The position numbers and the translations under genes are program-made. Below, one piece after another: positions 10,657 through 20,029 of a DNA stretch of 64,000 bases. Position 1 is the stretch's first letter. Each line of letters begins with the position of its first letter. Under the pieces are notes generated by a model, which saw only the letters and a program-made list of their open reading frames with translations, had not been told where the DNA came from and ran no database searches. This DNA is from Knoxdaviesia capensis (Eukaryota > Ascomycota > Sordariomycetes > Microascales > Gondwanamycetaceae): contig LNGK01000006.1 in the NCBI GenBank assembly GCA_001510575.1, positions 2,165,565-2,229,564 on the forward strand. Direction: 5' to 3'.

Positions 10657-11555
10657 TTACAGCAACGCTAACGCCGCAGCCACAACGGCGACCGGGACCC
10701 AGGCGGCGGCGGCACGCACGGTGGCGGCGGCGCTGTCGGTCTGGCCGCCGGGCGGGGTGGTGGTGACGGAGTAGACGTCGGCAAAGCCGAAGCTGGTGCT
10801 GTTGTCGCAGTTGGTCTTGTTGACCTTGGCGATGCGGATGTCGCCGGGCTCGGCGAAGATGATGTCGACGCACTGGATTTTGGGGGAGAAGGACAGAGAA
10901 ATGCCGGGTTAGTTATCGTCGTGGCCGGGCGTTGTGTTTAACAAAGCCAAAAAACAGAGAGAGAGGCGCAACAAAACAGGGAAGAACTTACGGAATACAG
11001 CGCCGCGCCGTGCTGCGCAATCTCGACCACCTGGATGGTGGCCAGATCCCCCGGCTTCACGGTGAGGTTGTTCGGCATCGGCACCTGCGGGAAGCACACC
11101 TCGCCGGGGTAGGGGTTGTTGGTGGGCCCGATGAGCTGCACCGGCGGCAGCATGGCCAGCGACATGTTGCGCGGGCCGTTGAACGGCCCGTCGGTGCCGA
11201 TGCCGAGGTTGATGTGCAGGTAGGCGTTCTTGTGGCCGGCGAACCAGCCCGGCTGCAAGGCGACGGCGCCGCCGGTGGTCGGCCAGTATGTGCGGTTGGT
11301 GGTGGTTTTCAGGCCGCCGCCTAGATGGGGGCAGGAGATTGCACGGTTAGTGTGTGGGGAGTTTGCGGGAGGGGGAGCGCAGGTTGTCGCGGCGGGTTGG
11401 GGGGGAATTGACTTACAAGGATACTCCCATTGCATGCCGTACGGGAAGGCCTCGTCCGTGATCAGGTTGTTGCCTCTCCATCCGGGGTAGGTCAGGACGA
11501 TGTGCGCCGACGCCAGGGTGGCCGAGACGGCGGTGAGGCATAGTGACCAGAGCAT
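10657..11555 (-). CDS. X325/BIM1-like GPI-anchored, probable copper-binding protein
   Basis: The product resembles the X325 family (copper acquisition factor BIM1-like; Cryptococcus Bim1, Laetisaria X325), proteins with an LPMO-like fold that bind copper but are not known to oxidise polysaccharides. Exons are 11555-11417, 11320-10992 and 10872-10657; introns are 96 and 119 bases, GT-AG, giving 227 residues. A signal peptide spans residues 1-17 and cleavage after ASA would expose His18, the position of the N-terminal copper ligand in this family. His76 or His82 in GWFAGHKNAYLHIN is a candidate second ligand. Several Cys and N-glycosylation sites are visible. The C-terminus is Ser/Thr/Ala-rich and ends in a hydrophobic Val/Ala/Leu tail, fitting a GPI signal. 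An AC-repeat lies 15 bases before the ATG. Family call is strong; copper binding is inferred. Confidence 0.88.
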
Positions 11556-11570
11556 GGTGGCGGTATGTGA

Positions 11571-11614
11571 GTGTGTGTGTGTGTGAGTGTGAGTGTGTGT
11601 GTGTGTGTGTGTGT
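11571..11614. repeat. (GT)n microsatellite in 5' leader of the X325-like gene
   Basis: A GT tract with two GA interruptions starts 15 bases upstream of the start codon (CA repeat on the coding strand), so it probably lies inside the 5' UTR. Confidence 0.9.
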
Positions 11615-13126
11615 TTGCTAGAGACGAATTGAGACTGTCGTCGAAAGTTCGGAGCGAGAGTTCGAAGATCGAGATGTGGTGGACGTCGCAGCAGTATAAT
11701 ATAAAGTCAGGAGGTCGCTAGTCCTGGCGGTATCGCGGGACAAAGAACGATCGACACGAGACAAGCATAAAAGGCCAGCCGGCGACAACGACCAGCACAG
11801 AGTCGGAAGATGTGGAAGGGGACGAGCCACAGAGTTGAGAATCTCGAGTCCGAGGGGGAAGAGGGGAAACAGGAGAAGGGTGGTACAGAAAAAGATATAT
11901 CTGGATGTATCTAAGCCCCTTCGTGTGGAAGCACACACTTGTGCAAATAGCGAGCAATGCAGAGAGACGAAAAAGCCGGAAGCGAAGACGAAGGACTGCA
12001 GGACACAAACAAGAAGCGTGGATAAGGAAGTCCAAGGACCATCGACGAGAGAGGGCCAAGAGAGATATAAAGAACGTCTACACACAAACTCAAATCAAAT
12101 AAAATCGCTAGAGAACGACACAATAAAAGAGAGAGAGGGAAACAGGTGCGTCCGGCGGCTGGAGGGCAGCGCCAAGATATATATGAGGAAAGGCGAACAA
12201 GAGAGGTGAGCCGGGGCACGCAGCAAGCCAATAGTGCAGCGACTGGGGGGTATCTGGTGTATTGGTGGGTGGTGGAGGGTGTGATTTTGTATATATTTTT
12301 GGCGCTGTGATGAAAAGAGATGCCCCGGAAAAAAGAGGAGATGATGGGCACAGAAGAAAAAAAAAGTGACAGAGAGAGGTGACAAGGGTGTATCGAGCCC
12401 CCCTTCTCTTACATACACAGGATGTGTTCCCGAGATCCGGACGACGACAACGACAAGAGTAGGAGAACAAAGAGCGTGAAGAGGAGAGGGAAGCAAAGGG
12501 GACGAGGAATGCAGCGAGGATGTGGAAACGAACACTGATAGCACGAGGAAGCAGCGGGAGAGAGACAAAGAACGGGGAGGAAGACGGACAGGTTATCTGG
12601 TTCGCACATATACAGCAGAGGTCTGGGCTGACACGCAAAGCCGCTGAATCCGGGACTGGGGGGAGGAGAGAGGAGCCACACACCAAAAGTGGACGGGACG
12701 GTCTCTCGCTTTAGAGGGACAGAGAGAGAGGGGGGGGAAAAAGATGCACAGATCAACCAGGACAAAGAGCTGGCTGACAAGTTTGTCCTGGTTGACGGAC
12801 ACAATGGGTGAGGGTATTCCCGGAACGGAATAGTACGTGCAGCTTGGGGGTGGTGGGTGGGAGTGACCGACGAAAAAAAGCAAACAAAGAGACGAGAAAA
12901 TGTGAAGCTTCGCGCAACCTGCATCAAGACCCCGGGAAATCACAGAGCTGGCCAAGTTCCAGATGCGCAAAGAACTCGAGTTTGCTGTTGATGGACGGTC
13001 GTGCTGATACCAGGTGGGGGGGAGGGGGGGGGTAAGCATAGAAACCACTTTCACTCACTTGGGAGGTCACCCTCCAGAGATGGCAAGACGTGTTTCTTCA
13101 AACGACGATATCACACACAGAAGTGT

Positions 13127-13285
13127 ACAGTACAGTACAGTATTGGCATGATCTGGAAGGCCTCCTCTGCATCTGGGACACATGATATATTCCAGCCAGG
13201 GCCAGAACGTACAGTAGACGAACAGTCCGTCCGCAGACTTCCGCCGCCCGAGCCTCCCGCGCGAAACCACAGTACAGTACAGTAT
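13127..13285. repeat. Pair of identical 17-bp ACAGTACAGTACAGTAT repeats
   Basis: Identical copies lie at 13127-13143 and 13269-13285, 142 bases apart, each made of tandem ACAGT units. A shorter GTACAGTA lies between them near 13210. No ORF or transposase is associated. Confidence 0.85.
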
Positions 13286-13706
13286 ATCCAAGACCCAAGT
13301 GTTACATGATGATATACGAGTCCGTGGCTCAAGCCGGGTACGAACTCGCTGTCTCCCACGGGACCAAGAACAACAGACACTTGCGTAGTCGTCATGGCTG
13401 AAGACTCAGGCCAACAGCCTTCCACCAGACCTGGCTTTTTCCGTCCGCTCGTCTTCCCGGTGTCTGGAACCAGCATGTCTCTGAACCAGGGAACAGCCAT
13501 TGGTTCAGTGTTCGGGAAAACGGAGTGGTGATCATCATCAACAGTGAAGGCTTCACAGCTGGGGGTGTCACTGTCTTCAGTGCATCTGTCGCCTACTCCC
13601 ATCAGCCGCCAGAAAACACCAGCAGCCAACAAAGGAGAAGACAGAAGCAAGACAAGAGAGACAGAGAGAGAGAGAGAGACAGAGAAAAGCGAAGCGCCCA
13701 CAACTG

Positions 13707-13863
13707 ATTGGTCTCTCTCCCACCCGCGGCCCCGCTTTTGCCCTCCGGCCAATGAAAAGCCGGCTGCCGCACGGACGCGGGCTTCCTCCGGCTCTGTGAT
13801 TGGCCGGCCCGCTGCATGGCGACTCCACTTCTAAGCGCCGGCCATTTGCTGGGGTTTTATTGG
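13707..13863. promoter_or_regulatory. Cluster of four CCAAT boxes
   Basis: ATTGG occurs at 13707-13711, 13799-13803 and 13859-13863, and CCAAT at 13749-13753. Two more CCAAT occur at 14264-14268 and 14662-14666. CCAAT is the target of the fungal HAP/AnCF complex. The cluster sits at the switch of strand composition between the two divergent genes, which fits a promoter. Binding is inferred. Confidence 0.5.
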
Positions 13864-14398
13864 CAGGTTTTTTTTTCCCACCACCACCAATTATGCTTTT
13901 TATTTTATACTTTATTCCATTATTTGATTTTATTTTATTTTGTTTAATTTATTTCCTCGCTCTATGCTTCTTCCTTTCTGCGTTTCCCTCTCCGGTATTC
14001 TCTGCTCTGGTAACCTTGCTCGTCAAATCACCTTCGCTCACTAACCCATCTCGATGGTTCGTTCCCCTGCAACACGGTGATATCAAAATCCATTCCGGCT
14101 CATCAATGAGACACCAGACTCCCCGACGTCAACCCTCCGCGCTCTGCTCCGTCTGGCTCCCCCTTTCATTCCCCTTTCTGGCCCTGCAGTAGTCCGCCGG
14201 TGACTACCACCACCCGGCCCCTGCCCCTAGCCCCATCCGGCGTTTGCTTCCCAAACTGTCCACCCAATCGGTGACGCTGAGGTCGCTGTATCATCACGTC
14301 TGTCAACGGCATCTTCTCACACATGCCGTCCCCGGGTCTGGACACATGCATATTTCGCCGATGAACGTAAAACTCCTGCTTTTCTCCCCCCATGCCAG

Positions 14399-14400
<2 letters not shown>

Positions 14401-14436
<36 letters not shown>
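14401..14436. repeat. (CT)18 microsatellite
   Basis: Eighteen perfect CT units lie in the pyrimidine-rich region upstream of the SRR1-like gene. Confidence 0.95.
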
Positions 14437-14437
<1 letters not shown>

Positions 14438-15160
14438 GCCGCTCGCTGCGTGACCAACACTCGTCCGGACTGCATGCGGGAGCGCGGCGGGGCCACCTGT
14501 AGCAACTGTGACGATTTCCTCTTCCCAAGGTTGTGCTGATTCTCTCCGCATGGTGGAACTCTCCAAATGCCCTCGCAAAACCCCCCCTGCCTGTGCAGAA
14601 TGCAGAAACCGAACTCTCACCACAGTCTATTCCCGCGCGAATTTCCGCCTCTTTCCACGAGCCAATCGTCGCAGCCATCACGCCCTGTGACACCTGCACC
14701 GAACAACCCCCGAAAAAAACGTCAAACAACAGCCCAGACCCCCAGCTGTCTCTGTCTCCTGGCGCCTAGGTTGTCGGGATCGATCCGGGTTCCGACGTGG
14801 GCGTGCGTGCGTTGTGCTGGGAACGACCGTGGATTCTGACGCTGGTGCCCCATGGAGATTTTGCCTACCGTAACGTAAATCACGGTTAACCCCAACCCTA
14901 AGGGCAAGATCTTGGAGGAAAAAAATTAATGCGCGGATATATCTGCGATGAGCATGTCTCGATAGACCCGTAACCGCCAACACTTCCCTGCACCGTATCA
15001 GATATCACACTCTCTCATCTCCGACACCCCAATTTATCCCTGCTGTAGCTCCCGAACCCTCCCGTGTCCTCCGGCAATCCGCGAGCCCGCCAGCCCGGCA
15101 CGCGAGATACCCCCACACAGTCCCTTACCCCTCCACCACCACCACCACCACACTCACACA

Positions 15161-16337
15161 ATGCCTGTAACCACCGACCAAGACGGCTGGACCACCATCA
15201 AGCCCAAACCGCGGGCCCGGGGCGCGAAGAAGCCGCCGCGTCCACCCCAACCACACCCACCGAACACCTCCAGCGCCCACAGGACCACACCCACACCCAG
15301 ACCCCCCCCGGCCGCGTCCGCCTCCGCCTCCGCTCCCGCCTCCCCCGACCCCGACGCCGTCGCCGCCATCACAGCCCTCCACACCCGCACACGGACCCGC
15401 TGGCTCGCCTCCGCCTGCCACCGCGACCTCTCGGCCCTCCTCGCCGCCCACGCCCGGCACTTCCCGCCCGTGCACCGCGCCGTGTGCCTCGGCTCCGGCA
15501 GCCTGCTCTCCGACGGCGGCCTGCTGGCGCTCGACGCGCCGCGAAAGGCCCACGTGCAGGTGCTTGCGTTCCTGGATGTGGTCGGCGCACTATGTACGTT
15601 TCCAGCTCCCTTCGACGAGAAGATGTGTGTTTCTGGCTACTGAACAAAAAGAAAATACTTTCGTCTATATGGCGGCGGGCGTAAGATACATCCAATACGG
15701 AACTGGCACTAATCAAATATCCACGTATATATATGTACATGTGTAGCTGCCCACTCAACGACACCGATTCCGTGCTTCTTCCAGGACCCCGCATACACCC
15801 CCGCCGACACCGCCTTCCTGGCCGGCCTGGGCCACACCGTCGTGGCGTCGCCGGCCGCCTTCGACATGGTCGACGACCATACCCTGGTGGTCGGCATCCA
15901 CCTGTACTACGACATCTACAGCGCCGCGCTGCAGAAGTCGCCGGGGGCCGTGTTCATCGGGACCGATTGGCGGACATGGGACATGTAGGTCGCCCGGCTC
16001 CCGGGGGAAATAGACGTTTGCTGGAGAGGGGGGAAGAGAGAGGACTTGGCTTTGCTAACGGTTACGGCACAGGACGACTTCGTGGGATAACGCCCGCCCG
16101 CGTAATACGCGCATGGAGGCCATGCACGATTCCTTCCGGCGCGTCGCCTTCCCCGAGGACGACGCGTACACGTTTTCGAACACTGCCATATACTGGCGCG
16201 AGCCGCCGCTGCCAGCCGAGCAGAACTCCGGCGCCGCCGGCCGTGTTGAAAGTGGAGCTGTGCTCGCCGCGGCCAAAGACGCGCCGGGGGACCGGATAGA
16301 ACAACCCCCACGCGCGGATATGTCTGCCGGGGCGTGA
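15161..16337 (+). CDS. SRR1-domain protein, three exons
   Basis: The product is an SRR1-like protein (family of Arabidopsis SRR1 and yeast Ber1; molecular function unclear, linked to clock/light responses in plants and to microtubule and proteasome phenotypes in yeast). Exons are 15161-15593, 15747-15984 and 16073-16337; introns are 153 and 88 bases, giving 311 residues. The N-terminus (residues 1-60) is basic and Pro/Ala-rich. The SRR1 domain starts near residue 100 with the hallmark CLGSGSL, then QDPAYTPADTAFL, and VGIHLYYDI. The family part ends in DNARPRNTRMEAM; the last 50 residues look disordered. The first acceptor was chosen by frame: a stronger-looking acceptor at 15783-15784 would create an immediate TGA. 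The gene converges with Spt8, with only 157 bases between stops. Confidence 0.87.
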
Positions 16338-16494
16338 ACGTGGGAGAGTGGCGGAACGGGATCGGCAGACCTCAACAAGAGACAGCCGGCGCAGTCCAAG
16401 CCACAAGTATATCCCCGAGGAACATCAAAGCACCGACACCGCATCCAAGCGGCTAGAAAAAAAAGACAAGCAGCCCGGGTGCAAATCCGCACGC

Positions 16495-18972
16495 TCACTT
16501 CCGCGGGTCATGCCGCTTGAACACATCCACCCCGGTAACGTTGATCTCGTACCCAATCAGCACCTCCGTCGACGACCCCTCCCAGCCGCGCGTGCCCGAC
16601 GTGGTGATCATGAACCGGTGCGTCGGGTCGACATAGAGATGTGAGATCACGCCTGCACGTGGCGGACCGGGTACGATCAGGAACGGTACCGTCGAGTGCC
16701 GCGTCGACGGCGTGTCTTGGAGGTCGTACAGACGCAGTATGTCCAGCGAGGCGCTGTGAGAGAGAGAGAGGGGGGTGTGTTAGCAGAGGCACATACTGTG
16801 GAGAAGAGATATAAAAGCAGATAAATCCAATGAATAGAACAGCCAGAATAGACAGACGAATATACACCAGTGCAGACTGCGCCCACTTGAACACAATTCT
16901 GCCCTCCCCGACACACGAAGCCACCCGTAGACCAACAACAACAACAAGAACAACAGCAACACCAAAACTTACCACACCAGATGCCGCGAATTCGCCATCG
17001 GCCGCACCGCACTCACCGGCCCACTAACATTCGGGAACTTGAGCGCGCGCTCGGGGTTCCACGCCGCCGCCGTCGCCTTGTGCACCGCGTACTCCTCGAC
17101 CGTGGCATTGCGCCGCCCCAGGAACACCGCGTTGCCGTCGAACGACCAGCACGCGCCCATGCACCAGGGCGGGGTGCCGCGCGGCGGGCCCAGCTTGGCG
17201 GCCGCGCGCGGCATGCGCCGGTCCCAGATGCGCGCCGTGCCGTCGATCGACGTTGCGAGGAAGGTCGTGCGCGATGCCTGCGAGGGGTCGAGGTCGCGCG
17301 GCGGCGATGCGGCGAAGACCACCGACCGCGGGGGCTTCGTGTCGGCGTCGTCGGCGGTGGCGGTGGCGGTGGTGGTGGTGGTGGTCGAGGAGGTGGCCGC
17401 CGCGTCGCCGTTGGTGTGGGCTGCTGCGGCGTCGAGCGTGACGGCGTCTGATCCCTCGGCTTTGACGCCCACGCCGGCGGCTGCGTCGCCGTTGGCCGCG
17501 GGCGACCCCGGCTTCATAGCTGCCTCTGCCGACATTTGCGCCTTCAGCTGCATCTCGGCAGCCGCCGCGCCGTCGTCGTCGTCTTCATCGTTGTCCATGC
17601 CCGCCATCGACACATCGCCATCGCCATCCCCCGCCCCGCTTCCCCCCGCCGCGCCGGCACCCGCACCATCAGCGGCGCCTTGCTCAGCCTTCGCCGCCGC
17701 TCCTCTATCCCCCGCATCAGACTTCACCGGGTCGGCAGGCTTATCCGCAAACGTGAGGGATCCGTCGTCGGCGTTGTTATGGTCTTCGTCGTCCCCGTCC
17801 GCCCCAAACACATCCACATCCCCACCCGCCGTCTCACCAAACAACGACCCGGCATCGCTGCCCTCAAACAAGCTGGCGTTGGCGGGCGAGCCCATGCCGT
17901 CACCACCGGTTGACCCGCCCGACGTCCCATTAAGCCCACCGCCGGACGCCGCAGACGGGCCCGGCGCACTATTCGGCCCACCGGCACCACTGGACCCAAA
18001 CAAGCCGCCGCGCGTGCCCGTGTTCGACGAAAACGTCTCGCTCTCCGCCATCACCTCGGCCTCGGCCGGGACAGGGTCGCCGACCTCGGGCCGCACCTCA
18101 ATCGCCGACACCTGGCCGGCATTGCTCTTGAACTCGCGCGTGATCTGCCCCGTGTTGAGGTCCCAGTCCAGCACGCGCTTGTCCCAGCTGCCGCTCAGCA
18201 GCGAGCGCTCGTCGGGCATCAGCCGCAGCGCGCTGACCGCCGACGTGTGGGATGTCAGCGCCGTGATGCGCCGGCCCTCCTCGTGGCGCACGCTGAACAG
18301 GTTGATCGCGCCGCTCTCGGTGCCCGACAGCAGCCACAGCGACTGCGAGTGCACCGCGAGCGAGTGCACCGGCGACGTCATGCGCTCTTCCAGCGCCACC
18401 CCGCCACCGCCGCCGCGCCCGCCCGTGCCGGCCGCCGGCCCCGCCGCCGCTGTCGGCGCGTCCTCGTTCTCCCAGTAGCTGAGCAGCAGGCCGGCCTTGG
18501 TCACGCTGTCGACGAACGGGTGGCGCTGCGCCACCGTCAGCGAGAGCTTGCCGTTGATCGTGGCCGGCCCGTCGAACTTGCGGATGTAGCCGTCGGTGCC
18601 GCCGGTGAACCAGAACCGCAGGTCGGGCGTGACTGCCAGCGCGTTGATGCTGGTCGATTGCGGAGCGGCCATGGTCGGCACAATGTCGTATAATCGCGCG
18701 GTGATGGCTTCGGGCCGCGTGGTGCGGCGGATCTTCCACTCCGGCAGCGGCTTGGCAGTTGCTGCAGCCGCCGCCGCCGCCGCCTTCTTCGCTTTTGCAA
18801 TGCTCTCGTCCTCGCCGTCACCGTCACCGTCGCCGTCCGCATCGGCATCCGCCTCGTTGTCTTTGCCGGCATCCATGCCGTCGGGATCGCGGTCATCGTC
18901 GCCGGCGTCATGGTCCATGGCGTCGCGGCCATCGCCGTCGTCCATTGCCTCGTCGGGATCGTTCCGCGACAT
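16495..18972 (-). CDS. spt8: SAGA complex subunit Spt8 (WD40)
   Basis: Spt8 is the WD40 subunit of the SAGA co-activator that helps deliver TBP to promoters. Exon 1 is 18972-16973 and exon 2 is 16753-16495, split by a 219-base GT-AG intron; the product has 752 residues. The first ATG gives MSRNDPDE followed by an acidic, Asp/Gly/Ala-rich head. The propeller begins near residue 70 with the Spt8 signature WKIRRTTRPEAI and TARLYDIVP, then ALAVTPDLRFWFTGGTDGYI, LLSGTESGAINLF and LLSGSWDKRVLDWD. Residues about 297-547 are a long Gly/Ser/Ala/Asp low-complexity insert, after which the repeats resume (ATSIDGTARIWDRR, WCMGACWSFDGNAVFLGRRN). Exon 2 carries the closing strands. A 479-codon antisense frame is a GC artefact. 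Confidence 0.92.
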
Positions 18973-20029
18973 TCTTGTGATCAGAAGGTGCTCGGGAGGG
19001 GGTTGCGACACTGTGGAGGAAGAGGGGAGCGTTTGTCGAGATGGAGGACTTCGGGATGCTCGACGCGGTTATTGTGGTAATGAGGACTCAATTCGTCTAT
19101 ATTCTTAGGTGTCAGAGTTCAGTTGTATCGTATATACGACATATAAGTGTTAATTTGTAAGACTTCAGTCAAAATGGAGTGTAGGGTGAGATTTCGGTCT
19201 GTTGGAAGATTCTTGAACCCAGCGTTGAGTTAAGCTTCCCGTAAAAGTTCGCTGACATTAAAGTCGGTTTAGACAGTTTAGAGGAAGTCTGATTCGATAT
19301 TCCCACAAACCCTAACCAGTGCAACCCTAGTCAATGGCCCTGGCAGCTTTCCTCAGGGTTGGCCGAAACGAACTATGGACCATCGGCCACTTCAACGCTT
19401 CACCACTTCATTACTTCACCACCACCACCACGACCACCTTCTTGTCCCATTCATCACGATGCCGCCGATGCAGGGAAAGGGATTCCACGCCGACTCGGCG
19501 TCCGTAGCTACAGCCGACCCGGATCCGGATCTCTGGACTCTTCTTTTCAGGATTCCCCAAAACTCTACGGATGGGTTGGGCCAGATTGGCATAGCCTCAC
19601 TACGTCTTTCACGGTCATGGAAATCTTCAAACGAACTCTTGAATTAAGCGGCAAAACAACTCGAAAGCAAAGACAGCGAACAATAAACTCTGATGGAATG
19701 CTAAGCGGCGTGACGAGCCCGAATAATGAATAGCGAAAAGCAGATACGGTGAAACTGAACACGAACGGATAGACACATGCGCAACGTCAAAGATTAAGAA
19801 AACCGGAAGCACAAACAAGACGAGAAACGGAACTGCCCATATGGGAGAGAGAAATGAGTGAAAACACAAGAGTGCAATTGAAGAGCAATTGAAAGACAGA
19901 AACGCGCAAAGCAAGACTCTGCCAGAACCTTCAAAGCAAGGAACCAGAACAGACGTCGCAAAAGAAAAAAAAACAAAAAAAAAAACCCACTCAACCATCC
20001 TTCAGCCACGCTCGGTCAGAGTGTATCAC
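18973..20029. other. Spt8 upstream and helicase 3' region
   Basis: This holds the promoter of Spt8 (-) and the 3' UTR of the helicase gene (-). AACCCTA boxes occur at 19307-19317 and 19323-19330, about 340 bases upstream of the Spt8 ATG. An A-rich tract occupies 19965-19985. No gene is seen. Confidence 0.5.

Larger units (their letters stand above)
11556..15160. promoter_or_regulatory. Divergent upstream region of X325-like and SRR1-like genes
   Basis: No gene is supported in these 3.6 kb. From about 11650 to 12930 the + strand is purine-rich (pyrimidine-rich on the X325-like coding strand), while from about 13860 to 15160 it is pyrimidine-rich on the + strand, the coding strand of the SRR1-like gene. 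Between them lie two copies of a 17-base CAGTA-type repeat and a cluster of CCAAT boxes. Open frames are low-complexity Ser/Leu/Phe or Arg/Lys translations of these tracts. Confidence 0.55.

Noticed and set aside
17039..18478. 479-codon open frame on the + strand
   Set aside because: It lies entirely antisense to Spt8 exon 1. Its Ala/Ser/Pro composition is the mirror of the GC-rich codons of the real gene, and the WD40 reading on the other strand is certain.
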